Shown: positions 46,871-55,050 of the stretch, in pieces
Numbering within the stretch: position 1 is the first letter of the stretch
Layout of the letters: every line of letters starts with the position of its first letter
NCBI RefSeq assembly: GCF_040729435.1
Contig: NZ_CP160398.1
Location: 5,313,001-5,377,000 of the forward strand
Source: Pseudomonas sp. HOU2
GTDB lineage: Bacteria > Pseudomonadota > Gammaproteobacteria > Pseudomonadales > Pseudomonadaceae
Reading direction: 5' to 3'
DNA: 64,000 nucleotides
Made by a program: the position numbers and the translations under genes
The notes under the pieces: model-generated
Databases searched by the model: none
Told to the model about the DNA's origin: nothing
Seen by the model: only the letters and a program-made list of their open reading frames with translations

Positions 46871-46980
46871 TGTGGCGAGGGAGCTTGCTCCCGCTGGACT
46901 GCGCAGCAGGCCCCTGGTTTTGCTGTCAAATCGGGAGGGGGCGCTTCGCACCCCAGCGGGAGCAAGCTCCCTCGCCACAG
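46871..46980. repeat. REP pair, family A
   Basis: Inverted GTGGCGAGGGAGCTTGCTCC arms, 110 bases overall, ending 2 bases before the TauE-like gene's stop codon and lying between it and the hemN promoter. Confidence 0.9.
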
Positions 46981-46982
46981 TT

Positions 46983-47666
46983 TTAGTGACCCATCAACCA
47001 ATGTTGGTGAGGGCCAGGAAGGGTCCAGATCCCGAATAGAATCACCAGCAACCCCCCAGCCATGCGCACGCTGCGTTTGCGCAGCAACGCCGTGACCCGC
47101 TCGGCCGCCAGCCCGGTCGCCAGCAGCACCGGCCACGTCCCCAACCCGAACGCCAGCATCAACAACGCACTGTCCAGCGCATTGCCCTGGCTCGCCGACC
47201 ACAGCAGCGTGCTGTAAACCAGTCCGCACGGCAGCCAGCCCCACAGCGCGCCGAGCAATAACGCACGGGGCAGACTCGATACCGGCAGCAGACGATTGGC
47301 CACCGGCTGAATGTAACGCCACAGTCCGCGACCGAGGCTTTCGATGCGGGTCAATCCGCTCCACCAACCGGCCAGATACAGGCCCATGGCGATCAGCAGC
47401 AATCCGGCGAGGATGCGCATGACCATCGCCGCCGGGCTGTTCGCTACCGCCCAGCCGGCGAGGCCGATCAGCAAACCGGCGGTCGCGTAACTGAGGATCC
47501 GACCGAGGTTGTACGCCAGCAACAGACGAAAGCGTCGGCTGCGCTGCTCCTTGGGAATCGCCAGGGTCAGTGCGCCCATCAGGCCGCCGCACATGCCCAG
47601 GCAATGCCCGCCCCCGAGCAGGCCGAGGATCAGCGCGGAAACCAAAAGCGGCGCCAGCTCAAGCAT
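46983..47666 (-). CDS. TauE/SafE (UreH/DsbD-like) membrane protein of the cco cluster
   Basis: 227 residues from ATG 47666 (MLELAPLLVSALI); the upstream-open frame overlaps ccoS and is rejected. About six hydrophobic segments, with GGGHCLGMCGG at residues 14-24 holding a His and two Cys in the first membrane region. Commonly annotated as sulfite exporter TauE/SafE, but the Cys motif and position after ccoS suggest a thiol or copper-related part in cbb3 assembly (inference). Its start overlaps the ccoS stop by 8 bases. Confidence 0.82.
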   Translation of the reverse strand: MLELAPLLVSALILGLLGGGHCLGMCGGLMGALTLAIPKEQRSRRFRLLLAYNLGRILSYATAGLLIGLAGWAVANSPAAMVMRILAGLLLIAMGLYLAGWWSGLTRIESLGRGLWRYIQPVANRLLPVSSLPRALLLGALWGWLPCGLVYSTLLWSASQGNALDSALLMLAFGLGTWPVLLATGLAAERVTALLRKRSVRMAGGLLVILFGIWTLPGPHQHWLMGH

Positions 47667-47871
47667 GGGGTGGCGCCTTGTCCTGCGGTTTGTCGGCTTT
47701 GGCTTCGTCCACGGCGGCGGTGTGGTTCGGGTCCTGATCATCGAACAGGATGCTGTGGGCCGGGCCGTCGAGGTCGTCGTACTGCCCGCTGTCCACCGCC
47801 CAGAAGAAAATGTACACGGCGATGGCCACGATCAGCAGGGCGGCCGGGATCATCACGTAAAGAGCTGGCAT
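47659..47871 (-). CDS. ccoS: CcoS, cbb3 oxidase maturation protein
   Basis: 70 residues from ATG 47871 (MPALYVMIPAALLIVAIAV). Single membrane helix followed by the conserved FFWAVDSGQYDDLDGPAHSIL segment, which identifies CcoS. It is needed for insertion of heme and copper into CcoN in other species. It lies 22 bases after ccoI and is translationally coupled to the next gene. Confidence 0.94.
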   Translation of the reverse strand: MPALYVMIPAALLIVAIAVYIFFWAVDSGQYDDLDGPAHSILFDDQDPNHTAAVDEAKADKPQDKAPPHA

Positions 47872-47893
47872 CGGTACTCCAGGCCCGTGCGGC

Positions 47894-50344
47894 TCAGGCC
47901 GGCAGCGGGCGGGTTTCTGAACGGGTGCCGGCAACCGGCGCGCTCGGCAGGCGAGCCAGACGCAGGGCGTTGAGCACCACGGTCAACGAACTGATCGACA
48001 TGCCGACTGCAGCCCACACCGGGGTGATCCAGCCGAGGGCGGCGAACGGCAACATGAGGCCATTGTACAGCGCCGCCCACAGCAGGTTCTCGATGATTAC
48101 CCGACGGGTGCGCCGCGCCAGTGTGAACGCCTGCACCAGCGCGTCGAGGCGGTTGGACAGCAGCACCGCGTCGGCACTGGTTTTCGCCAGATCAGTGGCC
48201 GAGCCCATGGCCACGCTGATGTCGGCAGCGGCCAGCACCGGTACGTCGTTCACCCCATCGCCGAGCATCAGCACTTTGCGCCCTTGTGCGTGCAGTTGTT
48301 GCAACACTTGCAGTTTGTCATCCGGGCGCAGACCGCCACGGGCCTCGTCGATGCCCAGTTCCGCAGCGACGCTGGTGACCATCGGCGAGCTGTCGCCAGA
48401 CAGCAGCAGCGTGCGCCAGCCACGGGCCTTGCAGGCGGCGAGCAGGGCAGGCGCATCGTCGCGCAGGCGGTCGTCGAGAACGAACCACGCCAGCGGCCCT
48501 TGATCGTCCCCCAACAGCAGCCATTGGCCCGGCTCATCCGGCATCGCCGGCGATGGTGAACCGCTGAGGGCGCAGACAAATTCTGCCTGACCAATGCGCA
48601 AACGCTGTGTGCCAACCAGCCCTTCGAGGCCGAGTCCCGGCGTGCTGTGCACCTCTTCAGCCGCCAGCGGCGCACGGCCAAAGGCGCGGGCAATCGGATG
48701 TTCCGAACGGTTTTCCAGAGCGGCGGCGAGGCTCAGGCATTGATCGCTGTTGAGCGCACCCAGCGGGCGAATCGAACGCAAAACCAGCCGCCCCTCGGTG
48801 AGCGTGCCGGTCTTGTCGAAGATCACCGTGTCGATCTGGTTCAGGCCTTCCAGCACATGGCCGCGCGTCAGCAACAGACCGAGTTTGTGCAGGGTGCCAG
48901 TGGCGGCGGTCAACGCCGTCGGGGTTGCCAGCGACAGCGCGCAAGGGCAAGTCGCGACCAGCATCGCCAGCACGATCCAGAACGCCCGCGACGCATCCAG
49001 CTGCCACCACAACAGGCCGATGGCCGCCGCGGCAATCAGCGACAACAGCAAGAACCACTGCGCAGCGCGGTCGGCGATTTCCGCCAATCGCGGCTTCTCG
49101 GCCTGGGCGCGATCGAGCAGACGGACGATGGCCGATAGCCGCGTATCCTGACCCAGCGCAAGTACCTCGACGGTGAGCGCGCCCTCGACATTCAGCGTGC
49201 CAGCAGTGACCGCATCGCCCAGCGTGCGCGGTTGCGGCAGGTATTCGCCGGTCAGCAGCGATTCGTCGATGCTCGACTGGCCGTCGAGGATCTTGCCATC
49301 CGCCGGCAGGATCGAACCCGGTTGCACCATTACCCGATCGCCCAGACGCAGTTCGCTGAGCAGGATGCGTTCACTCTGGCCTGTGTTGTCGAGGCGCAGG
49401 CACGAGGCCGGCAGCAGATTGACCAGTTGTGCCGTCGCGGCGGCGGTGCGTTCGCGGGCCCGGCGTTCCAGATAGCGTCCGGCAAGGAGGAACAGCGCGA
49501 ACATCCCGACCGCATCGAAATACAGCTCGCCGACCCCGGTGATCGAGGTCCAGATCCCGGCGATGTAGGCGCTGCCAATCGCCAGTGACACCGAGACGTC
49601 CATGGTCAGATGGCGGGTGCGCAAGTCGCGCATGGCGCCCTTGAAGAACGGCGCGCAGCTGTAGAACACGATGGGCGTGGTGAGGAACAGCGCAACCCAG
49701 CGCAGGATCGTGTGCAGCTCGGGGCTGAGGTCGATATTGAATTCCGGCCACGTGGCCATCGTCGCCATCATCGCCTGGAACCACAACAGCCCGGCGACGC
49801 CGAGTTGGCGCAGGGCCAGACGGTTTTCGCTGGCCAGTTGTTCGCTGGCGCGGTCGGCCTGATACGGGTGGGCGGCGTAACCGATGTGGCGCAGCTCCGC
49901 GAGGATCTGGCTCAGTGGCAATTGTGCGTCGGCCCATTGCACGTGCAGGCGATGGTTGGACAGATTGAGCCGCGCTTCGGCCACTGCCGGCAGGGTGCGC
50001 AGGTGTTTTTCGATCAGCCAGCCGCAAGCGGCGCAACTGATGCCTTCCATCAACAGGGTGGTTTCGGCGAGTTCGCCCTCGTGACGGACGAAGGGTTGTT
50101 GCACGTCGGCGCGGTCGTACAGCGCCAGTTCATCGGTCAATTGCACCGGCAAGGCTTCGGGGTTGGCCGAGGCTTCGCTGCGATGCTGGTAATAACTTTC
50201 CAGACCACCAGCCACGATGGCTTCGGCCACGGCCTGGCAGCCGGGGCAGCAGAACTCGCGGGCCTCCCCGAGCACAACGGCGGTGAAGCGACTGCCCGAC
50301 GGAACGGGCAGGGCGCAGTGGTAGCAGGGAAGTGGGGTGGTCAT
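47894..50344 (-). CDS. ccoI: CcoI, copper-transporting P1B-type ATPase for cbb3 assembly
   Basis: 816 residues. An N-terminal Cys-rich zinc-finger-like segment (CYHCALPV, CCPGC), a heavy-metal domain with CAACGW, eight predicted membrane helices, CPC in the transport helix (ATCPCALSLATPTA), DKTGT phosphorylation site and GDGVNDVP. This is the FixI/CopA2 class that exports copper slowly to supply the CcoN Cu-B site. It lies between ccoH and ccoS in the assembly operon; a REP pair separates it from ccoH. Confidence 0.94.
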   Translation of the reverse strand: MTTPLPCYHCALPVPSGSRFTAVVLGEAREFCCPGCQAVAEAIVAGGLESYYQHRSEASANPEALPVQLTDELALYDRADVQQPFVRHEGELAETTLLMEGISCAACGWLIEKHLRTLPAVAEARLNLSNHRLHVQWADAQLPLSQILAELRHIGYAAHPYQADRASEQLASENRLALRQLGVAGLLWFQAMMATMATWPEFNIDLSPELHTILRWVALFLTTPIVFYSCAPFFKGAMRDLRTRHLTMDVSVSLAIGSAYIAGIWTSITGVGELYFDAVGMFALFLLAGRYLERRARERTAAATAQLVNLLPASCLRLDNTGQSERILLSELRLGDRVMVQPGSILPADGKILDGQSSIDESLLTGEYLPQPRTLGDAVTAGTLNVEGALTVEVLALGQDTRLSAIVRLLDRAQAEKPRLAEIADRAAQWFLLLSLIAAAAIGLLWWQLDASRAFWIVLAMLVATCPCALSLATPTALTAATGTLHKLGLLLTRGHVLEGLNQIDTVIFDKTGTLTEGRLVLRSIRPLGALNSDQCLSLAAALENRSEHPIARAFGRAPLAAEEVHSTPGLGLEGLVGTQRLRIGQAEFVCALSGSPSPAMPDEPGQWLLLGDDQGPLAWFVLDDRLRDDAPALLAACKARGWRTLLLSGDSSPMVTSVAAELGIDEARGGLRPDDKLQVLQQLHAQGRKVLMLGDGVNDVPVLAAADISVAMGSATDLAKTSADAVLLSNRLDALVQAFTLARRTRRVIIENLLWAALYNGLMLPFAALGWITPVWAAVGMSISSLTVVLNALRLARLPSAPVAGTRSETRPLPA

Positions 50345-50366
50345 TTGTGATGCCGTACAAATCTAT

Positions 50367-50499
50367 TGTGGCGAGGGAGCTTGCTCCCGCTCGGCTGCGA
50401 AGCAGTCGTATGGCAGCGAACTCATTCTGCCTGAATGAACCGGGAAGCTGGTTATAGGGGCGCTTCGCACCCCAGCGGGAGCAAGCTCCCTCGCCACAG
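50367..50499. repeat. REP pair, family A, within the ccoGHIS cluster
   Basis: Inverted GTGGCGAGGGAGCTTGCTCC arms, 133 bases overall, between ccoH and ccoI; its hairpin could adjust ccoI levels relative to ccoGH. Confidence 0.9.
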
Positions 50500-50508
50500 T
50501 GCAGCTTT

Positions 50509-51048
50509 TTATTTATCCAGGTCTTCGGCGCCCTGCAGCGGTTCATCACCGAGCAGCAGATCCTTGTCGTGGCTGACCTGTTCTTCTTCGAACATGCGCC
50601 ACACGTGGTCGTCCTGAGTGCCCAGCAATTCGACAAAACGTCGGCCTTCAACCTTGTCGCCCAACTGGCCGATGTAACGACCGGCCTCGGTTTCGCTGCG
50701 GGTCAGGACGATCTTGCGATCCTTCTCCGGCTGGGTCGGCGAGATCAGGTTCAGTTCCAGGGTTTTCGGCTGGCTGGCACCGCTCAGGCGCAGGTCGACT
50801 TCGCCAGTGAGCTCATCCAGATGGACGTTGGCGCGCATCTTCAGATCCTGCGCCAGCAGTTCACGGTCCAGCGAGCGATTGATGCCTTTGCCGGCCTCGT
50901 AGTAGTTGTCGTTGACCAGGTTGTCCGGGTTGTTCACCGCGATGGTCACCATCGACAGGGTCAAGGTCACCGAACAGGCCAGAATCCCGATGATGATCCA
51001 TGGCCAAAGGTGCTTGTACCAAGGACTGGCGGCGTTTGCTGCAGGCAT
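50509..51048 (-). CDS. ccoH: CcoH (FixH), cbb3 oxidase assembly protein
   Basis: 179 residues from ATG 51048 (MPAANAASPWYKHLWPW); 5 further codons upstream are possible but weaker. One membrane helix at about 17-40 (WIIIGILACSVTLTLSMVTIAV), then a periplasmic domain with the FixH hallmark NDNYYEAGKGINR. It stays associated with the oxidase during assembly in other species. It lies 11 bases after ccoG. Confidence 0.92.
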   Translation of the reverse strand: MPAANAASPWYKHLWPWIIIGILACSVTLTLSMVTIAVNNPDNLVNDNYYEAGKGINRSLDRELLAQDLKMRANVHLDELTGEVDLRLSGASQPKTLELNLISPTQPEKDRKIVLTRSETEAGRYIGQLGDKVEGRRFVELLGTQDDHVWRMFEEEQVSHDKDLLLGDEPLQGAEDLDK

Positions 51049-51059
51049 GTTCAGTTCTC

Positions 51060-52478
51060 TCAACGGGTTTGTGGGCCGATGAATCGGCTCTTGGCTTCAA
51101 CGTGGACACTGTCGTCGTCGGCGTCCTTGAGGATGAATTTCACCTCGTTGGTGCTCGACGGCAATTGTTCCGGTGCGCTCGACAACTCCACCGGCATGCT
51201 GAAGATTTCGCCGGCCGGGACCTTGATCTCGCGTTTGCCTTGCAAACGCAGATCCGGCAGGCCGGCGGCTTCCAGCACGTAGGTGTGGTCGCGCTGATCC
51301 TTGTTCATGATCTTCAGGCTGTAGACGTTTTCGATCCGGCCTTCGGCGTTCTCGCGGTACAGCACGCGGTCCTTGCTGACGTCGAAGCCGACCAGCGAGC
51401 GCATGAAGAACGCCGTCACCAGCAGACTGATCATCGCCAGCAGCACCACCGCATAGCCGATCAGGCGTGGTCGCAGTTTATGGGTTTTCTGGCCGGACAG
51501 GTTGTGTTCGGTGGTGTAGCTGATGAGGCCGCGCGGGTAGTCCATCTTGTCCATGATCGCGTCACAGGCGTCGATGCACGCCGCGCAACCGATGCACTCG
51601 ATCTGCAGACCGTCACGGATGTCGATGCCGGTCGGGCACACCTGAACGCACATCGTGCAGTCGATGCAATCGCCCAGACCCATGGCCTTGTAGTCGACGC
51701 CTTTCTTGCGCGGGCCGCGGGCTTCGCCGCGCCGCGGGTCGTAGGAAACGATCAGAGTGTCCTTGTCGAACATCACGCTCTGGAAACGTGCGTACGGGCA
51801 CATGTAGATGCACACCTGCTCGCGCAGCCAGCCGGCGTTGCCGTAGGTGGCGAGGGTGAAGAAACCGACCCAGAAGTACGACCAGCCATCGGCCTGGCCA
51901 GTGAAGAACTCGAACACCAGTTCGCGGATTGGCGAGAAGTAACCGACGAAGGTCATGCCGGTGACGAAACCGATCAATAGCCACAGCGAATGTTTGGCGA
52001 GTTTGCGCAGGAACTTGTTGCCGCTCATCGGCGCTTTATCGAGCTTGATACGCTGGTTGCGGTCGCCTTCGGTGACTTTCTCGCACCACATGAAAATCCA
52101 CGTCCACACGCTTTGCGGACAGGTGTAGCCGCACCAGACGCGGCCGGCGTAAACGGTGATGAAGAACAGGCCGAACGCGGCAATGATCAGCAGCCCCGAC
52201 AGCAGAATGAAGTCCTGCGGCCAGAAGGTCGCACCGAAGATGAAGAACTTGCGTTCCGGCAGGTTCCACCACACCGCCTGATGCCCGCCCCAGTTCAGCC
52301 ACACCGTACCGAAATACAACAGAAACAGCGCGGCGCCGCCGATCATCCGCAGATTGCGGAACAGGCCGGTGAAGGCACGGGTGTAGATTTTTTCTCGAGA
52401 GGCGTAAAGGTCGACGCTGTTGTTCGCGTTTTTGCTCGGTGGTGTGACGTCGTGTACCGGAATCTGGTTACTCATCAT
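51060..52478 (-). CDS. ccoG: CcoG (FixG/RdxA), membrane iron-sulfur cupric reductase of the cco cluster
   Basis: 472 residues. About five membrane helices, with ferredoxin-type clusters in the middle: CIDCTMCVQVCPTGIDIR and IECIGCAACIDACDAIMD, the two [4Fe-4S] motifs, and a periplasmic C-terminal Ig-like domain. CcoG reduces Cu(II) to Cu(I) for CcoI in other bacteria. Two consecutive ATGs (52478, 52475) are possible starts. An Anr-like box lies 165 bases upstream. ccoGHIS probably forms one unit. Confidence 0.95.
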   Translation of the reverse strand: MMSNQIPVHDVTPPSKNANNSVDLYASREKIYTRAFTGLFRNLRMIGGAALFLLYFGTVWLNWGGHQAVWWNLPERKFFIFGATFWPQDFILLSGLLIIAAFGLFFITVYAGRVWCGYTCPQSVWTWIFMWCEKVTEGDRNQRIKLDKAPMSGNKFLRKLAKHSLWLLIGFVTGMTFVGYFSPIRELVFEFFTGQADGWSYFWVGFFTLATYGNAGWLREQVCIYMCPYARFQSVMFDKDTLIVSYDPRRGEARGPRKKGVDYKAMGLGDCIDCTMCVQVCPTGIDIRDGLQIECIGCAACIDACDAIMDKMDYPRGLISYTTEHNLSGQKTHKLRPRLIGYAVVLLAMISLLVTAFFMRSLVGFDVSKDRVLYRENAEGRIENVYSLKIMNKDQRDHTYVLEAAGLPDLRLQGKREIKVPAGEIFSMPVELSSAPEQLPSSTNEVKFILKDADDDSVHVEAKSRFIGPQTR

Positions 52479-52642
52479 TGCATCCCACGGCAGTGGACAA
52501 ATGCCTCGGTCGATACGTGCCGACCGCGGTCAGAAAGGGGGGTCGCAGTGGCGCAATGATACGCCTGTCGCTCTGGCTCAAGGGTGCGACCTTTGGTCGC
52601 GTTGGGGAAAAAGCGTTATTGGTGTAGCGAATGCAGCAAAGC

Positions 52643-52656
52643 CTGATGCAGATCAA
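52643..52656 (-). promoter_or_regulatory. Anr/FNR-like box upstream of ccoG (CTGATGCAGATCAA)
   Basis: Nine of ten bases match TTGAT-N4-ATCAA. It lies 165 bases upstream of ccoG and 42 bases from the end of the PIN toxin gene, so the toxin-antitoxin insertion did not disrupt it. Confidence 0.7.
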
Positions 52657-52697
52657 TTGACTTGTTGAGTATGGACGGTTTTGGGGGGGCGGCTAAT

Positions 52698-53108
52698 TCA
52701 TTGTTCCCACGGGTTGATCAGGGTGACGCCGCTCGAGCGGAAATCACCGACATTGCGAGTGACCACTGTGAGTCCATGCACCAGGGCCGTGGCAGCTATC
52801 AATGCATCGCTTTCATTGGCCTGGTCGGGTACATGCAGGCTGGCACAACGCAGTGCCACCGCGGCATCGACCGGCAGGATTCGGGCTTCGAATGCCGGAA
52901 TGACGTGACGCGTCAGCCAACTGCGCAACAGCTTTCCTTGAGCAGGATCACGCCGTTCCATTCGCAGTACTCCGGTTTCCAGTTCTTTCAAAGTAATAGC
53001 GGAAATGTACAGGCGCGGGGCGATGACGCCTTTGGCCCAACTGACCACATTGGCATCGGCTTGCGGCTTGCGAAGTTCGGAAATCACATTGGTGTCGAGT
53101 AAGTACAT
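52698..53108 (-). CDS. PIN-domain toxin (VapC/FitB type)
   Basis: 136 residues. A compact PIN ribonuclease: N-terminal LLDTNVISEL (first acidic ligand), KELETGVL, then ESDALIAATAL and VVTRNVGDF supplying the remaining acidic residues. Typical VapC length. Its ATG shares a base with the stop codon of the antitoxin gene (TGATG), a usual toxin-antitoxin arrangement. The target RNA is unknown (VapC proteins often cut tRNA or rRNA). Part of an accessory insertion between ccoG and ccoP1. Confidence 0.9.
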   Translation of the reverse strand: MYLLDTNVISELRKPQADANVVSWAKGVIAPRLYISAITLKELETGVLRMERRDPAQGKLLRSWLTRHVIPAFEARILPVDAAVALRCASLHVPDQANESDALIAATALVHGLTVVTRNVGDFRSSGVTLINPWEQ

Positions 53109-53365
53109 CAGGACAGATCCACGGGACGATGAATGATGACTGCGCGCTCGGTTTCGAAATCGATGTCGGCAGCCTCCGGCATGACCAACAAATCGACAAT
53201 GCTCGTGTTTGCGCCGCTCAGTTTCTGATATTCCTCAATGCTCAACAGGACATGAGAGGCCTTGCCACGGTCGGTGATGATCACTGGACCCAGACGGGCA
53301 GCCTTTTTGGCGCTGCTGGTGTCCTGATTGAATTCACGGCTGGAGATGGTGGTGATTGCCATCAT
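53108..53365 (-). CDS. Phd/YefM-type antitoxin
   Basis: 85 residues starting at the first of two ATGs (53365, 53362), preceded by GAGAGGT. Phd/YefM fold: TTISSREFNQDTSSAKKAAR (DNA-binding N-terminus), GPVIITDRGKASHVLLSIEEYQKL, then an acidic, flexible tail that would bind the toxin. The longer upstream frame lacks family features and is rejected. A 16-base palindrome 24 bases upstream is a candidate autoregulatory operator. Confidence 0.9.
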   Translation of the reverse strand: MMAITTISSREFNQDTSSAKKAARLGPVIITDRGKASHVLLSIEEYQKLSGANTSIVDLLVMPEAADIDFETERAVIIHRPVDLS

Positions 53366-53388
53366 GGTTGACCTCTCGCAATACAGAT

Positions 53389-53404
53389 GTAGCAACGTTA
53401 CTAC
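53389..53404. promoter_or_regulatory. Palindrome upstream of the antitoxin gene
   Basis: GTAG-C-AACGTT-A-CTAC, symmetric except for the C/A pair, 24 bases before the antitoxin start. Antitoxins of this type bind such palindromes to repress their own operon (family knowledge). Confidence 0.45.
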
Positions 53405-53536
53405 TTCGCTTTGGGGGCGGCAATCAAGGAAGACAGGACTCAGCCGTCCGTTGGTCGGTCCGTGGCTGGCATCAGTCGAGCCAGCCTCGCACAAGGCGCA
53501 GGCCGGCTCGGGTTGATTCAGGCGTGGCTTCAAGAC

Positions 53537-53737
53537 TCAGGGAAGTCTGCCGCCGCCCAGGCTCTCGAGACTGCCGGTATTTCTGTGGGGCTTTGTGGTG
53601 CTTCTGGAGTCGGGTTGCAACGGATTACCCAGTGTCACGGCAATCGATTCCACGGGGTGGTTCGATGGATCGATTGCCTGATCGTTGTCTGTGAGTTTCT
53701 GATCAACCGGCAGAGGGTCTGTGCTGTCATTCAACAT
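53537..53737 (-). CDS. Possible small unknown protein
   Basis: 66 residues, hydrophilic and acidic with a composition that looks coding (MLNDSTDPLPVDQKLTDNDQ at the start). AAGGA lies about 11 bases upstream. No family recognised. It lies in the accessory insertion between the antitoxin and the phosphoesterase. A rival plus-strand frame over 53411-53842 looks less like protein. Real status uncertain. Confidence 0.35.
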   Translation of the reverse strand: MLNDSTDPLPVDQKLTDNDQAIDPSNHPVESIAVTLGNPLQPDSRSTTKPHRNTGSLESLGGGRLP

Positions 53738-53839
53738 AGCGGCTTCATCCTTGAAGTGGCTCCGATGAGGGTCAACGGGCTGTGGACGACCCTACAGAGC
53801 ATAGCGAATCGAGTCCATCAGGCATGTGTCTCAAAGTAT

Positions 53840-53989
53840 TAATTTCGAAGGCGATTTTAATATTTCAGAAATATGATTAGTTAATTAGTGGCTTTTGTTT
53901 TCCTGTTTTTTTCGAATAGCTTAGTGGCTGTTCTGCAGCGTGTTGGTTGCATGTTCATGTTTTGAAATTTAACGGAATAATGGAGTGTT
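53840..53989. other. AT-rich segment upstream of the phosphoesterase gene
   Basis: The 150 bases before the phosphoesterase are clearly AT-richer than the rest of the window, with runs such as TTTTAATATTTC and TTTTTTTC. This is a plausible promoter region and a sign of acquired DNA. The 53406-53536 part shows nothing recognisable. Confidence 0.55.
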
Positions 53990-54994
53990 ATGAAAATCAA
54001 GGAAGTTAAAAAGCTTTTCGCTTGTCTGTGTCTGATGTCCCTGACTTCTCTCGCCAGTGCCAATGAAGGTATGCCGCAGCACATGGTATTTGCATCAGAC
54101 CCGCAATACCCGTGGACAGAAAAGTCGGACAGTGGCGAGGATGAGTCGAGCGCGGATTTCGAAAAGCGCGCGAAATGGCTGGTGGAAACCCAGTTCGCGA
54201 GCATTGCCCAGTTTCGCAGCGAGATGGGCGGGCAGGGCGCCGTGCCCCTGATGATCAACGGCGACATGACCGCGTTCGGCCATGGCTGGCAGCGCTCCTA
54301 TGTCGGTTCGATGCTGAAAAAACACTTTGGCGATCACGTGCTCTACGGATTGGGCAATCACGACTACCAGAACAACGTGAATGACTGTTTCAGTGAAAGT
54401 TGCGCAGCGGGCAGTATTGTTGATTACCGTGATCATCATGTCGGTAAAGTCGATGAATTTGATCTGGAAGTCACTGGCAGTTTTGTGAATAAACACTATC
54501 TGGGTAGTCTTGCTTATTCAAAGAATATTGGTGAAGTGCATCTGGTGCAGTTGAACAATGAACCCACTTATGCGGTGAAGATTTCTCACGCGTTGAATCC
54601 GACCACATTCGATATCACGGCGTCGCTGGACTGGCTGGAAAATGATTTGCGAATAGCGCGAGCGCAGGGCTACGCGATCATTATCAACATGCACAAGCCC
54701 TATGAGTGGAAAGGCAGTTGGGATCAAGAGAAGCGCTTTCGCGAAATGATTGAAAAGTATCAGGTGACGGCGATGTTCGCCGGCCACTTCCACGACGAGG
54801 GTGGTAGCCAGACCTATATGGGGAGCGTGCCGATGTTTCTCAGCGGTTCAGCTTCTCAGCAGACGTACCTGACCGCCACGTTTTCCAAGGATCGCAAGCA
54901 ATTGGAGGTGAGTCTGGTCGAGGACAATCAGTGGCGCAAACGTACGCCGGTGGCCATCGTGCCGGTGAAGTCGATCCGGGCCAGTAACCCATAA
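53990..54994 (+). CDS. Exported calcineurin-like metallophosphoesterase
   Basis: 334 residues with a signal peptide of about 24 residues (MKIKEVKKLFACLCLMSLTS, then LASA). Metal-site blocks are in order: SDPQYPW (the usual DxH has become DPQ), NGDMTAFGH, GLGNHDYQ, INMHKPYEW and GHFHDEGG. It should hydrolyse phosphomonoesters or diesters outside the cytoplasm; Gln in the first block suggests altered metal binding or substrate. Codon use is looser and AT-richer than in neighbouring cco genes. There is no lectin or other added domain. It lies in the insertion between ccoG and ccoP1; the nearby toxin-antitoxin pair suggests acquisition. Confidence 0.85.
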   Translation: MKIKEVKKLFACLCLMSLTSLASANEGMPQHMVFASDPQYPWTEKSDSGEDESSADFEKRAKWLVETQFASIAQFRSEMGGQGAVPLMINGDMTAFGHGWQRSYVGSMLKKHFGDHVLYGLGNHDYQNNVNDCFSESCAAGSIVDYRDHHVGKVDEFDLEVTGSFVNKHYLGSLAYSKNIGEVHLVQLNNEPTYAVKISHALNPTTFDITASLDWLENDLRIARAQGYAIIINMHKPYEWKGSWDQEKRFREMIEKYQVTAMFAGHFHDEGGSQTYMGSVPMFLSGSASQQTYLTATFSKDRKQLEVSLVEDNQWRKRTPVAIVPVKSIRASNP

Positions 54995-55028
54995 AAAAAT
55001 CCCCCGCCAGAGCACTGGCGGGGGATTC
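54993..55028. terminator. Terminator of the cco-1 operon (also after the phosphoesterase gene)
   Basis: AATCCCCCGCCAG (54998-55010) pairs with CTGGCGGGGGATT (55015-55027). The A-run before it gives a strong T-run on the minus strand, so it mainly ends ccoNOQP-1; the plus-strand T-run is weak. Confidence 0.88.
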
Positions 55029-55050
55029 TTCATTACATCAAGCCCTGGCC

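Noticed and set aside
53411..53842. 143-codon plus-strand frame in the accessory insertion
   Set aside because: No ribosome site, no family features and an irregular composition; the competing small minus-strand frame is slightly more plausible.
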